Translations under genes and position numbers: made by a program
Source of the DNA: Elusimicrobiota bacterium
GTDB taxonomy: Bacteria; Elusimicrobiota; Elusimicrobia; UBA1565; UBA9628
Reading direction: 5' to 3'
Assembly: GCA_016209035.1 (NCBI GenBank)
Contig: JACQWX010000061.1
Coordinates: 1 to 55,495 of the forward strand
Length of the DNA: 55,495 bases
Notes under the pieces: generated by a model
What the model was told of the DNA's origin: nothing
Database searches by the model: none
The model's input: only the letters and a program-made list of their open reading frames with translations
Part shown: positions 15,717 to 24,549 of the stretch, piece by piece
How the letters are laid out: each line of letters opens with the position of its first letter
Position numbering within the stretch: the first letter of the stretch is position 1

Positions 15717-16507
15717 GAGCCAGACTCGACCAGCATTTCCTCAAGGACCCGGCGGTGCGCGACCGCATCCTCGCCGCCGCCCGGCTTGGGTCCGGCGACT
15801 CGGTCGTCGAGATCGGCCCCGGCCGCGGGTTCCTGACGGGTGAGCTCCTGCGGCGAGCCCCGGTCGTCGCGGTCGAGATGGACGAGCGCCTTGCCGACGC
15901 GATGCGGCTGGAGCTCGGGGGAGCGCCTGATTTCCGCCTCATCGCGTCTGATTTCTTGAAGGTGGAGCCGGCCGAACTGGGCCGCCCACCTCTCAAGTTC
16001 GTCGCCAACCTGCCGTATTCGGTGGCCGCTCCCATCCTGCAGAGGATACTCTCCTGGGACTGCTGGAGCCTCGCTGTTCTCATGTTCCAAAAAGAGGTGG
16101 CGGCGCGCATCCTGGCCGGGCCGGGCTGCCGCGACTACGGGGTGCTCGCCATCTCCGTGGCGGTCAAGGCCGAAGCCGAGCTTGTGACGCTGGCGCCTCC
16201 GGCCGCCTTCGTCCCCAGGCCCAAGGTGGATTCCGCGGTCGTGGCCTTGAGGCGCAGGCAGGCGCCGCTCGTCGGGCCGCAGGACGAAGGCGCGTTCTTC
16301 CGCGTGGTGCGCGCGGCCTTCAGCCAGCGCCGCAAGACCGTCGTCCATCCGCTGGCCGCTTCCCTTGCCATGGGCCGCGGGATCGTCGGGGCCGCGCTCG
16401 AAGCCTGCGGCATCCCTGCCTCGGCCCGCGCCGAGGAGATCCCGCCGGAGGCGTTCCTGCGCCTGGCCGCCGAGTTGACGGATAGAACCCCCGGTACTAT
16501 ACTCTAG
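15713..16507 (+). CDS. rsmA: 16S rRNA dimethyladenosine transferase
   Basis: A 264-residue SAM-dependent enzyme (KsgA) that dimethylates two adjacent adenosines in helix 45 of 16S rRNA. It shows LDQHFLKDP near the start, motif I VVEIGPGRGFLTGELL, the catalytic motif IV NLPYSVAAPIL, and the C-terminal segment FSQRRKTVVHPL. The start is TTG 15713, sharing bases with the murC stop (TTGA); no other start fits the conserved N-terminus. The -35/-10 promoter of the next gene lies inside its last codons. The functional partner era is also in this window but is not linked. Confidence 0.95.
   Translation: MRARLDQHFLKDPAVRDRILAAARLGSGDSVVEIGPGRGFLTGELLRRAPVVAVEMDERLADAMRLELGGAPDFRLIASDFLKVEPAELGRPPLKFVANLPYSVAAPILQRILSWDCWSLAVLMFQKEVAARILAGPGCRDYGVLAISVAVKAEAELVTLAPPAAFVPRPKVDSAVVALRRRQAPLVGPQDEGAFFRVVRAAFSQRRKTVVHPLAASLAMGRGIVGAALEACGIPASARAEEIPPEAFLRLAAELTDRTPGTIL
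16475..16503 (+). promoter_or_regulatory. sigma70-type promoter of the FHA-cyclase gene
   Basis: TTGACG (16475-16480), a 17-bp spacer and TATACT (16498-16503). The expected start, 7 nt on, is about 16510, only 3 nt before ATG 16513, so the message would be essentially leaderless. The promoter lies within the 3' end of rsmA. Confidence 0.75.
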
Positions 16508-16512
16508 GTGCC

Positions 16513-18219
16513 ATGGCTTTCCTCATCAAGGCTGAATTCCCGGGCGAGCCTCCCATCACCAAGGAGCTCTCCGAAGGCGCTCACCTCGTGATCGGGCGCG
16601 CCAACCAGGCTACCTTGAGGATTCCCGAGGACCTGGAGATGAGCCGCCTCCACGCCGAGATCCTGGTGGACGGGGGGCTCCTGGTGATCCGGCGCAACCC
16701 CGAGTCGACGAACCCCGTGTACCGCGACGGCCGGCCCGTGGACGAGTTCGCCATCTCGGTCGGCGAGAGCTTCCGCATCGGCCAGACCAAGTTCACATTC
16801 ATGGCGCCTCCCCGACCGGCGCCGCCGTCGCCGGCGGCAGGTGGATGCGCCCCGGCCCACGTCGAGATCATGACCATGTCCGCCAAGGACCTCTACTCCA
16901 TGGGGGATCCCGGGGGGCGGCTCAAGTACTCGGACCTGCTCGAGGTCCCGGAGATTCTGCGCAAACGCGACCGGAAGGATTTCTACGCGCACATCGCGAG
17001 GCTGGTCCGCGGCTCGACCGACGGGACCTTCGCCTGCGTCGTGACCGAGGAGGGCAAGGTCCTCGGCGAGGACACGGTCTCGGGCGCGATGCGCTACCAT
17101 CCAAGCCTGACCCTCATCCGCAAGGCCTGCAGCCAGGCCCCCCAGCCGACCGTCTATTCCTGGGCGAGGCCTGAGGGCGAGCTCGCCACCCGGCAGGCCG
17201 GCCTGGACTGGGCCGTGTGCGCGGCCTGCGCTTCGGCGCAGGTCCCGCACGAGCCCGCCGTGGTCTTCTACGTGGCAGGGTCCCAGGGCACGGCCGGTTC
17301 CGAGACCCTCCAGCGCGAGCGGGCCCGGTTCGTGGGCTTGATCGCCGACATGGTGGGCAGGAGCATCGCCATGGACCGGCTCACCACATGGGAAGGCCGG
17401 CTCGAGCGCTTCTTCGCCGGGCCCGTGGTCAACAAGATCCTCTCCTCCCCGGACCTGCGGGACATCGAGCCGAAAGTCTCGGTCAGCACCGTGATGTTCT
17501 TCGACATCAGGGGGTTCTCCAAGCGCACCGAGGAGAACAACGAGATCATCCTGCAGTACATCGGCGAGCTTAAGGCGGCCATGACCGCCATGACGGCCAT
17601 CATCATGGATGAGCAGGGCGTGGTCCTGCAGTACATGGGGGACGGCATCCTGGCCTGCTGGAACGTGCCGTTTGAGGACATGACGCACATCGACCTCGCT
17701 TGCCGGGCCGCCCTGCGCATGGCCGAGGCCTTCTCCAGGCAGACCGGAGGCTGGCGGTGCGGCATCGGCCTGCACACGGGCGAGGTCGTGGCGGGCGCCA
17801 TCGGCTCCGAGCAGGTCTTCGCCTACGGTCTGCTGGGCGCGGTGGTGAACCTCGCCTCCCGCGTCGAGGGCATCACCAAGACGCTGGGGGTCTCGGTCCT
17901 CGCCACCGAGGACGTGGCGGCCAAGCTCTCCCAGGCGGTGGCGGTGGCGGTCCCGGTCGGTCGCTTCCGGCCCGCCGGCATGGCGGCCGCCATCGACCTC
18001 TTCGAGGTCACTCCTTCCCCGGGCGACCCCGAGCGCCTGGAGGTCTTCCGCTCGGGCGCCGCGGCGCTCAAGAAGGGCGACTGGGGCGAGTCGGCCATGA
18101 TCTTCGGGTCCCTGCCTGGCGAGGACAAGCCGGCCGCCTACCTGCGCTCCGTGGCTGAGAAGCTCTCCAAGGACCCTCCGGCGCACTGGGAGGGCGTCAT
18201 CGAGCTCTCGCAGAAATAG
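16513..18219 (+). CDS. FHA domain-class III nucleotidyl cyclase
   Basis: A 568-residue soluble signalling protein. Residues 5-100 are an FHA domain, a phosphothreonine reader (VIGRANQATL, SRLHAEI, NGxPV-like turn). About residues 140-290 look GAF-like. About residues 320-500 are a class III adenylate/guanylate cyclase domain with metal-binding Asp331 (FFDIRGFS) and Asp377 (YMGDGILACW), and the segment GIGLHTGEVVAGAIGS. Substrate choice (ATP or GTP) cannot be settled by eye. It heads a cluster with two TPR proteins, one bearing a Ser/Thr kinase; the FHA domain could dock to a target of that kinase. The stop is 2 bp before the next ATG. A short hairpin (CCTGCGC/GCGCAGG, loop TTCG) lies near 17225-17242. 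Confidence 0.9.
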   Translation: MAFLIKAEFPGEPPITKELSEGAHLVIGRANQATLRIPEDLEMSRLHAEILVDGGLLVIRRNPESTNPVYRDGRPVDEFAISVGESFRIGQTKFTFMAPPRPAPPSPAAGGCAPAHVEIMTMSAKDLYSMGDPGGRLKYSDLLEVPEILRKRDRKDFYAHIARLVRGSTDGTFACVVTEEGKVLGEDTVSGAMRYHPSLTLIRKACSQAPQPTVYSWARPEGELATRQAGLDWAVCAACASAQVPHEPAVVFYVAGSQGTAGSETLQRERARFVGLIADMVGRSIAMDRLTTWEGRLERFFAGPVVNKILSSPDLRDIEPKVSVSTVMFFDIRGFSKRTEENNEIILQYIGELKAAMTAMTAIIMDEQGVVLQYMGDGILACWNVPFEDMTHIDLACRAALRMAEAFSRQTGGWRCGIGLHTGEVVAGAIGSEQVFAYGLLGAVVNLASRVEGITKTLGVSVLATEDVAAKLSQAVAVAVPVGRFRPAGMAAAIDLFEVTPSPGDPERLEVFRSGAAALKKGDWGESAMIFGSLPGEDKPAAYLRSVAEKLSKDPPAHWEGVIELSQK

Positions 18220-18221
18220 CC

Positions 18222-19898
18222 ATGAGGATGGGATTCCTGTTCCTGTCGTTGTTGACAATCCTGCCCGGCCGGGCTCTGGGACAGGGCTGCACGCGGGAGA
18301 GCCAGGCCGCCGTGAGGAATTGCCAGGAGTGTGTTCTCAAACCGCTACCGCTGAAGTACGATTGCTCGAAATGCGAGCAACTGCAGTGGAACCTGGTCCA
18401 GAGTTGCAAGGTAGAATTCGAAAACGCGCAGAGGGCGGTGCAGGCTGCCGAGACCGAGTCGGAGATACTCCAGCACGCGAAAACGATCATGCTGATACTG
18501 AACGTGGCCGGAGCGGAGAAGTACGGCGCAGACGGTCAGATAAGTATGCAGCCCTGGCATGGCTTGTGGCAGCCGCTGGCGCCGGAGATCACCAAGCAGG
18601 GCCAGGCGGTGCAGGCTGAGTTCAACAAGGCCCTGGAGGTGGTCAGGAACAAGTCCAAGACCGAGAATCTCGAGAAGCCGACGGACGGCGTCCCGCCGCA
18701 AGAGGACAAGAAGGGTCCGCCCGTAGTGCCGGGGACGGGAGAGGTCGTCTTCCCCGACGGGAGCCCGGAAGGCGTGCCTGTTCGGGATATCGAGGACCGG
18801 ATCAAGGAGGGGCAGTACGAGGATGCCGAACGCGACTTGGACCGGATCCTCAGATACGATCCCCAGAACGCGAAGGCGCGGGCCCTGCGGTCTTCGGCGA
18901 GGCTCAAGCAGGGCGATTTCGAGGGCGCCCTCGCGGACGCGGAGGCGGTCCTGGCCCAGGACCCGGAGAACAAGGAAGCCAGGCAGATCAAGGACTATAT
19001 CGAGCTGACCGGCCGGGTCAAGGGCACGGACATGAAGCTCAAGGGCCCTGACTTCGGGTCCAAGGACATGGGCGCCCGATTCGACGGCGGGGGTTCCGCG
19101 GGCCTGGCCGGGTCAGGGGGGCTCATGGGCCGTCCTGGCAGGAGCCCTTCGCAGGCCGGCAGGGGCCAAGCCGAGGCTGTGGACGCTGCTGGAACCGGCT
19201 GGACGGCCACCGGCCGCGGCGGCCCGGATGCGGGCGCCTATGCCCCGGCCAGCCAGGGGACCCTGCCCATGTCCCAGGGGCTCAATCCCTCGCAGGTCCT
19301 GGCCCGGTCCGCGGACAAGAAGCTGCGCCTGGGCGACCTGAGCGGGGCTTTCCTGGAGGCCACGCGCGCCGTGCAGGCGGATCGGGGGAACCCGGCTGCG
19401 TGGACCCTGCGCGCGTCTGTCTCGAACAAGCTCAAGAAGTACGACGCCGCCATCTCGGACGCGACCGAGGCTCTGAGGATCGAGCCCAAGAACGTTCCTG
19501 CCCTCCTGGAGCGGGGCTTGGCCCAGTACAACCTCGCCAACTACCCGGCCGCGCTCGAGGACATCGGCCAGGCCCTGAGGATCGAGCCGATGAACGCCCT
19601 GGCTTATCTCTACCGCGGCATGGTGTTCGAGAAGCTCAGCCGCTACACCGAGGCGCTCTCGGATTACGAGATGGCCGCCAAGCTCGACCCCACGCTCAGA
19701 CAGTTCTGGGAGGACGCCAAGGCCCGGCTCCTGGGCAAGAAGACCGGCGCCGGAGGGGCCAAGGCCCGGCCTGCCAGACGCGTGGCCCTGCGGGCCGCGT
19801 TCGCGGGAATCGCCGTTCTCCTGGTCCTGGCCTGGCTTTGGTCGCGCCGCCGGAAGCCCGACGAAGGGTCGGAACCTCAGGCTCAGGAGCCGCCATGA
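18222..19898 (+). CDS. exported TPR protein with C-terminal membrane anchor
   Basis: 558 residues. A signal peptide (MGFLFLSLLTILPGRALG) is followed by a Cys-rich N-terminal segment (NCQEC and DCSKC pairs, residues about 30-52), then two blocks of TPR repeats (about 185-265 and 365-500) separated by a Gly/Ala-rich linker. A C-terminal transmembrane helix (AAFAGIAVLLVLAWLW) ends in a short basic tail. The TPRs should lie outside the cytoplasm. It is a tandem paralogue of the next gene: both share a GxVKGxxxxLKxPDFG segment and matching TPR units (EPKNVPALLERG), but this copy lacks the kinase. Its stop overlaps the kinase gene's ATG. Function unknown; an accessory sensor or decoy for the kinase is an inference. 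Confidence 0.85.
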   Translation: MRMGFLFLSLLTILPGRALGQGCTRESQAAVRNCQECVLKPLPLKYDCSKCEQLQWNLVQSCKVEFENAQRAVQAAETESEILQHAKTIMLILNVAGAEKYGADGQISMQPWHGLWQPLAPEITKQGQAVQAEFNKALEVVRNKSKTENLEKPTDGVPPQEDKKGPPVVPGTGEVVFPDGSPEGVPVRDIEDRIKEGQYEDAERDLDRILRYDPQNAKARALRSSARLKQGDFEGALADAEAVLAQDPENKEARQIKDYIELTGRVKGTDMKLKGPDFGSKDMGARFDGGGSAGLAGSGGLMGRPGRSPSQAGRGQAEAVDAAGTGWTATGRGGPDAGAYAPASQGTLPMSQGLNPSQVLARSADKKLRLGDLSGAFLEATRAVQADRGNPAAWTLRASVSNKLKKYDAAISDATEALRIEPKNVPALLERGLAQYNLANYPAALEDIGQALRIEPMNALAYLYRGMVFEKLSRYTEALSDYEMAAKLDPTLRQFWEDAKARLLGKKTGAGGAKARPARRVALRAAFAGIAVLLVLAWLWSRRRKPDEGSEPQAQEPP

Positions 19899-22132
19899 AC
19901 GCGATTCGATGTCTGCCGGCGGCCGCGTCTTTGGCCGCCGCCTTGCTGGTTTGCCTGGCAGGGCGGGGGTCATCGCCGGCCTGGGGGGTTATCCTCCCCA
20001 TGCAGATCGACTCAGGCGGCACGGGCGGCCCTCCTTCAGCGGTGGAGAAGGAACATAAAACCGCGGACGGCCAGAAGGCGGCCGATGCCTCGGCCGAGGA
20101 GAAGAAGATCGAGACGCCCACTTCGGCGAAGGGCGGCGCATCCGACCTTCCAGGGCCGAAGAAGAAGGATCAGGCAACGATGGTTGAGCCGCCCAAGTCC
20201 AAACCGCCCATGGATGAACTGCCCATGGTCGAAACGCCCGAGGAGCCGCCCGTGGTCGTGACGTCCGAGAAACTGGTCGTCCGGCTGATCCAACAAGGAG
20301 ACCCTGCCGGAGCGGCGCGGCTCATCGACGAGCTCCAGGCTTCCGGGGAGACTTCGCCCGGGCTCGGAGGGCTGCGTTCGCTGGCTCTGCTCAACTCCGG
20401 CGACTCCGAGGGCGCGCTAGAGGCCGCGGTCGAGGCGCTCCATCGCGATCCGGACAACGAGTTGGCGGGCCAGGTGCGGGCCTACGTCGAGTCCGGAGGC
20501 AAGGTCAAGGGAGCCAGGCTCCAGCTCAAGGCGCCGGATTTCGGGGCCGGGGTCTCCTGGGCGGCGGGCGGAGCCGAGCCCGCGGGGGGGGAATGGATGT
20601 GGGCCAAGGAGGCTCGCGCCCCCGCGGGCCGCGACCATGCCGGGAAGGTCAAGCCTGAAGGCGCTTCGGACGCCCTGGTCCGGGTCTCCATGCAAAAGTT
20701 CCGCGTGGGGGACCTTAACGGCGCCTTGCTCGACGCCACCCGGGCCCTGCAGGCGGACAAATCCGATCTTCGGTCGCGGGCCATCCGGGCCGCCGTCTCG
20801 AACAGGCAGAAGAACTATGAGGGAGCGGTCTGGGAAGCGGGGGAGATCCTCAAGGTCGAACCCAAGAACGTGCCGGCGCTCCTGGAGAGAGGCTTCGCCC
20901 AGTACAACCTGGTCCAATACGGCGCCGCGCTCCAGGACATGGACGAGGCCATCCGGATCGACCCTTCCAACGCCTTGGCGCGCATGTACCGGGGGATGAT
21001 CCTGGAGAAGATGGGCCGCGCGGCCGAGGCTTTCGCGGAATACGCGAAGGCTGCGCAGCTCGACCCTTCCACGGTGCGCTTTCTGGAGGAGGCCAGGACC
21101 CGTGGAGCGGCAGCGCCGGCAGGGAGCGCCTTCGACTGGAAGAGGCTGGCCATGTGGGGCGGGCCGATCGCCCTGGCCCTCGGGCTCATCATCGGAGGGC
21201 TCATGTTGCGGCCCGGGGTCCCGGAGAGGTCTGGGACGACGGGGGCTGCGGCGGCGGGGGCCGCTTCGACCGCGCCGACGGTGGCTCAAGGGGGCGCGCC
21301 CGGCGAGAGGGTAGAGTTCGCGCCGGGGACGGTGGGCCCGGGGACGCTTTTGGGCGGGACCTACCGCGTCGAGCGCGAGCTGGGCAAGGGCGGGATGGGG
21401 GTGGTGTACGAGGCCATGGACGTCAAGCTCCAGCGTCCGGTGGCGCTCAAGCACTTGAAGCGCGAGGCCTATGACTCGCCCGAGATGCGCGAGCGGTTCC
21501 TGAAGGAGGCGAGGCTGGTGGCGAAGCTGCGGCACCCGCACCTGGCTGAGATCTTCGCGGTGGTGGGGGAGGAGGACCTCTACCTTGTGTTCGAGCTGGT
21601 GCAGGGGGAGGGGCTGGACAAGGTGATCTCAAGGCGTGGGAGGCTGACGCTGGAGGAGGCGAAGCGCGTCGTGGGCGAGGTGTGCGGGGCCTTGGAGTAC
21701 GCGCACCAGGAGCGCGTCATCCACCGTGACCTCAAGCCCTCGAACGTGATGTTCGACAAGGACGGCAAGGCCAAGGTGATGGACTTCGGGATCGCGCACG
21801 AGGCGCGGGGGTCGTCGACGCTGACGCAGACGGCGGCGTGGGGTACGCCGCCGTACATGGCGCCGGAGGCTGAGGGCGGCCGGGTTGGGGTGGAGTCCGA
21901 CCTCTACGCCTTGGCGGTGATGACGTACGAGATGCTGACGGGGGCGCGGCCGTTCCCCGGGCCGTACTTCTTGGAGAAGAAGCTCAAGAAGGAGTACCCG
22001 CCCGCGACGGCGGTCAACGGCGCGCTGCCCAAGTCGGTGGACGCGTTCTTCGCCAAGGCGCTCGAGCCCGAGCCGGAGAGGAGGCATCGCTCCGCGGCCG
22101 AGTTCGCGGCCGCCTTTCGGGGCCTGTCCTGA
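19895..22132 (+). CDS. TPR-transmembrane-Ser/Thr protein kinase
   Basis: 745 residues. An N-terminal signal or anchor (residues 5-28) is followed by TPR blocks (about 128-195 and 262-395), one transmembrane helix (about 418-440) and a C-terminal Hanks-type kinase domain (about 485-745). Kinase motifs are complete: GKGGMGVVYEA, Lys519 in PVALKHLK, Asp612 in HRDLKPSN, and Asp630 in DFG. The order is the reverse of PknB-type kinases: here an outside TPR region precedes the helix and the kinase is at the C-terminus, in the cytoplasm. ATG 19895 overlaps the paralogue's stop. The FHA-cyclase two genes upstream is a plausible partner or substrate reader, by context. Confidence 0.9.
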   Translation: MNAIRCLPAAASLAAALLVCLAGRGSSPAWGVILPMQIDSGGTGGPPSAVEKEHKTADGQKAADASAEEKKIETPTSAKGGASDLPGPKKKDQATMVEPPKSKPPMDELPMVETPEEPPVVVTSEKLVVRLIQQGDPAGAARLIDELQASGETSPGLGGLRSLALLNSGDSEGALEAAVEALHRDPDNELAGQVRAYVESGGKVKGARLQLKAPDFGAGVSWAAGGAEPAGGEWMWAKEARAPAGRDHAGKVKPEGASDALVRVSMQKFRVGDLNGALLDATRALQADKSDLRSRAIRAAVSNRQKNYEGAVWEAGEILKVEPKNVPALLERGFAQYNLVQYGAALQDMDEAIRIDPSNALARMYRGMILEKMGRAAEAFAEYAKAAQLDPSTVRFLEEARTRGAAAPAGSAFDWKRLAMWGGPIALALGLIIGGLMLRPGVPERSGTTGAAAAGAASTAPTVAQGGAPGERVEFAPGTVGPGTLLGGTYRVERELGKGGMGVVYEAMDVKLQRPVALKHLKREAYDSPEMRERFLKEARLVAKLRHPHLAEIFAVVGEEDLYLVFELVQGEGLDKVISRRGRLTLEEAKRVVGEVCGALEYAHQERVIHRDLKPSNVMFDKDGKAKVMDFGIAHEARGSSTLTQTAAWGTPPYMAPEAEGGRVGVESDLYALAVMTYEMLTGARPFPGPYFLEKKLKKEYPPATAVNGALPKSVDAFFAKALEPEPERRHRSAAEFAAAFRGLS

Positions 22133-22149
22133 GGGGCTCCCGGCTGTGG

Positions 22150-22155
22150 TAGAAT
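22150..22155 (+). promoter_or_regulatory. extended -10 box upstream of the mltA relic
   Basis: TGGTAGAAT forms an extended -10 (TGn plus TAGAAT at 22150-22155). The start site would be near 22162, giving a leader of about 13 nt. No clear -35. Confidence 0.45.
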
Positions 22156-22174
22156 AGGGGGCGGCGGCTCCACC

Positions 22175-23417
22175 ATGCGTACGATCGCCCTCTCCCTCGC
22201 GTCGGCCCTGCTGACGACCTGCGCCCTGGGGGCGGACTGGCTTCCCGAGGTCCCGGGCTGGGCCAGGTTTCACAAGGCGGACCCGGCCCCGTCCTCCGCG
22301 GTCGAGTGTCCTCCCGGGTCCCCGCGCAGGCACCCGGCCGAGACCCGGGCTGCCGAGCCGTCGTTCGAGGTGAAGGAGCTCCAGCCCTGGCCGGGCATCC
22401 CTCTCCCCAAGGACGACCTGTCCTCGGCCTCCGCCGTGGAGGCCGCGGCGAGGACCGAGGCCTATTGGAGAAGCCGTCCGGCCGACGAGCCTCTGGCGGT
22501 CGGCGGGCGCTCCTACACGGCCGGGCACATGGCGCGCAGCTTCGCCGCCTTGGGTGAGATGCTCTCGCGGGGCCTGCGCCTCGGCGCAGGTCCCGAGGCG
22601 CTCAAGGCCGAGATCGAGAAGCGCTTCGACGTCTTCCAGGCGGTCAAGCCGGACGGGACCATCGAAGGCGCCATGACCGCCTACTACGATCCCGAGATCC
22701 CCGTCGCTGCGGCCGGCGCCGCGGGCGTGCCCATGCATGGCCGGCCCGCGGACCTGGTCAAAGTGGACCCGAGCCTTGGGCTCTCCTTCGATTACGGACG
22801 GCGGAACAGCCAGGGCGAGCTCGTCCCCCATTTCGCGCGCAAGGAGGTCGACGCCGGCGCGCTCTCAGGCCACCGAGGGCTCAGGGTGGGGGGTGCTCCC
22901 CGACGGGACCAAGGTCAGGCTCTCCTTCAACGGAGCCAACGGCCACCCCTTCCGCTCCGTGGGCAAGACCCTCATCGACTGCGGACTCATCCCGGCCGGG
23001 ACCGACTCCATGGGCATACTGAGCTACCTCAAGTCGCAGGCCCTCGCGCGCGAGACCGAGCTCGTCGGCGTCAACCCGCGCTACGTCTTCTTCAAGCAGG
23101 TGGCGAGCTCGGGAGGACCTTGGGGCGCCTCGGGCGTCGAACTGGTGGCGGGCCGCTCAGTGGCGTCGGACCCCAAGCAGGTCCGGCTGGGCTTGGCCGG
23201 CATCCTGGTCTCGAGGAAGCCGGTCGCTTCCGAGGACGGGACCTTGCAGGGCTATGAGGATTTCACCCGGTTCGTCTTCACCCACGACGTGGGCTCGGCC
23301 ATCCGCGGGCCGGTGCGGCTCGACGTCTTCTGGGGCAGGGGCGCCAGGGCCGAGGCCGAGGCGCACCGCATGATGTTCCCGGGCAAGCTGACCGTCATCG
23401 TGCTGAAGTCCCAATGA
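22175..23417 (+). pseudogene. mltA: MltA-like lytic transglycosylase, frameshifted with internal deletion
   Basis: Two overlapping frames together make one MltA (membrane-bound lytic murein transglycosylase A). Frame one (from ATG 22175, signal peptide, then AMTAYYDPEIPV and FARKEVDAGALSG) covers the first half. Frame two resumes at EGSGWGVLPDG near 22875 and runs through RSVGKTLIDCGLIP to THDVGSAIRGPVRLDVFWG, which holds the probable catalytic Asp. The family's segment between GALxG and the xGSG motif (roughly 15-20 residues including DPVDxFFLQ) is missing, and the join is out of frame near 22870. Either a real disruptive deletion or an assembly error. Its end overlaps the next ATG (ATGA). 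Confidence 0.8.
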
Positions 23418-24481
23418 GCCTGGCCATGCACGCCTCGGCACGCTTGCCCGCGGCGATGGCCGCGGTTCTCCTGCTCGGCTGGCCGACCTCCTCCCTGCGG
23501 GCCCAGGAGTCCCGTCCCATCGGCGAGACGGGCTGGGAGATGGCCGACCCCCCGGGATTCATCCTCTCGCCCAGCGCGGTGACCCCGAAATGGACCGGGT
23601 TCGGCGCCATGGAAGGCGGGAGCGTCGAGGTCTACGGCGGCGGGCCCATGGACCTTCCGCTCCAGTCCGAATACTGCGGCCAGCAGGAGATCACCCATGC
23701 TTTCGACGACATCCATCCGAGCTATCCGACCATGTCCTACTTCTGCGGGGCGTCCTTCTTAGTCTACATCCTCCAGTACGACACGCGGCCGGCCGACGAG
23801 AGGATGCTGACCCCGCCGATGGCCGTGGTGCATAAGGTCATGTTCCGTTCAGGAGGCAGGCCCATCAAGGTTGGGCACATGGCGTTGGCCCGCAAGATTC
23901 TCGAAGGCTTGGGTCCGGGCATCCATGTGTCCGCGGGGGCGAAGCCGTCGGGCGGTGCGCAGGCCCCTGGGAAGGCGTCCGCCGGCCCGTCATCGTCCTC
24001 GGGAGCCAAGCCCGTCCGACGCAAGGCCCTGACGTGGCGCGCCCTGGCCGGCCAAGCCGTCGCTGAAGGTTCGGAGAGGCTCATCCGCGGCGCCGAGTCC
24101 AAGGCCTTCGGCGTGCCGGACCCGGCCCCGGTCAAGGCCTTCGAGTACGCCGCGAAGGACTCCCTCGACGGCGCGCAGCGCTCCGCCTTGGTCACGGTCA
24201 AGCTCGCTAAGGACGGCGAGACCGTCGAGCCCACCGGCATCCTGCTCAAGACCCTCTCCAAGGACGGCCGGCAGGCCGAGCGCCGCTACTACAAGCTCGA
24301 CCTCAAAGGGAAGCTCCGCCGCGTCATGATCGAGACGGAGCGCCTCGACAAGGACGGCAACCCCGTGCCTGGTTCGGGCAGGTCCAGGAAGGCCGACCCA
24401 AGCGATGCCCGGGTGGAGATTTGGCTGGAGCGCGAGGCCGAGTTCCATCTGAAGGGTGAGCACCGGGCCTCCCCGAGATAA
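23414..24481 (+). CDS. exported protein of unknown function
   Basis: 355 residues with an N-terminal signal peptide (LPAAMAAVLLLGWPTSSLRAQ). About residues 30-170 form an unknown domain with FILSPSAVTPKWTGFG, YCGQQEITHAFDD and CGASFLVYILQYDTRP; a Ser/Gly/Ala-rich linker (about 175-200) follows; and a C-terminal region (about 220-345) has a strand-rich FEYAAKDSLDGAQRSALVTVKL pattern. Probably periplasmic. It is coupled to the mltA relic (ATGA) and ends at a bidirectional terminator. I do not recognise the family. Confidence 0.7.
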   Translation: MSLAMHASARLPAAMAAVLLLGWPTSSLRAQESRPIGETGWEMADPPGFILSPSAVTPKWTGFGAMEGGSVEVYGGGPMDLPLQSEYCGQQEITHAFDDIHPSYPTMSYFCGASFLVYILQYDTRPADERMLTPPMAVVHKVMFRSGGRPIKVGHMALARKILEGLGPGIHVSAGAKPSGGAQAPGKASAGPSSSSGAKPVRRKALTWRALAGQAVAEGSERLIRGAESKAFGVPDPAPVKAFEYAAKDSLDGAQRSALVTVKLAKDGETVEPTGILLKTLSKDGRQAERRYYKLDLKGKLRRVMIETERLDKDGNPVPGSGRSRKADPSDARVEIWLEREAEFHLKGEHRASPR

Positions 24482-24483
24482 GC

Positions 24484-24521
24484 GGAGCCTCCGCGGGCGG
24501 ACATGAGCCCACGGAGGCTCC
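24484..24521. terminator. bidirectional hairpin terminator
   Basis: GGAGCCTCCG (24484-24493) pairs with CGGAGGCTCC (24512-24521), with an inner GGGC/GCCC stem and an 8-nt loop. It lies between the convergent genes ending at 24481 and 24550. The following CCTTTCC gives only a weak U-tract. Confidence 0.7.
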
Positions 24522-24549
24522 CTTTCCGATCAACCGGAACCGACGGCTG

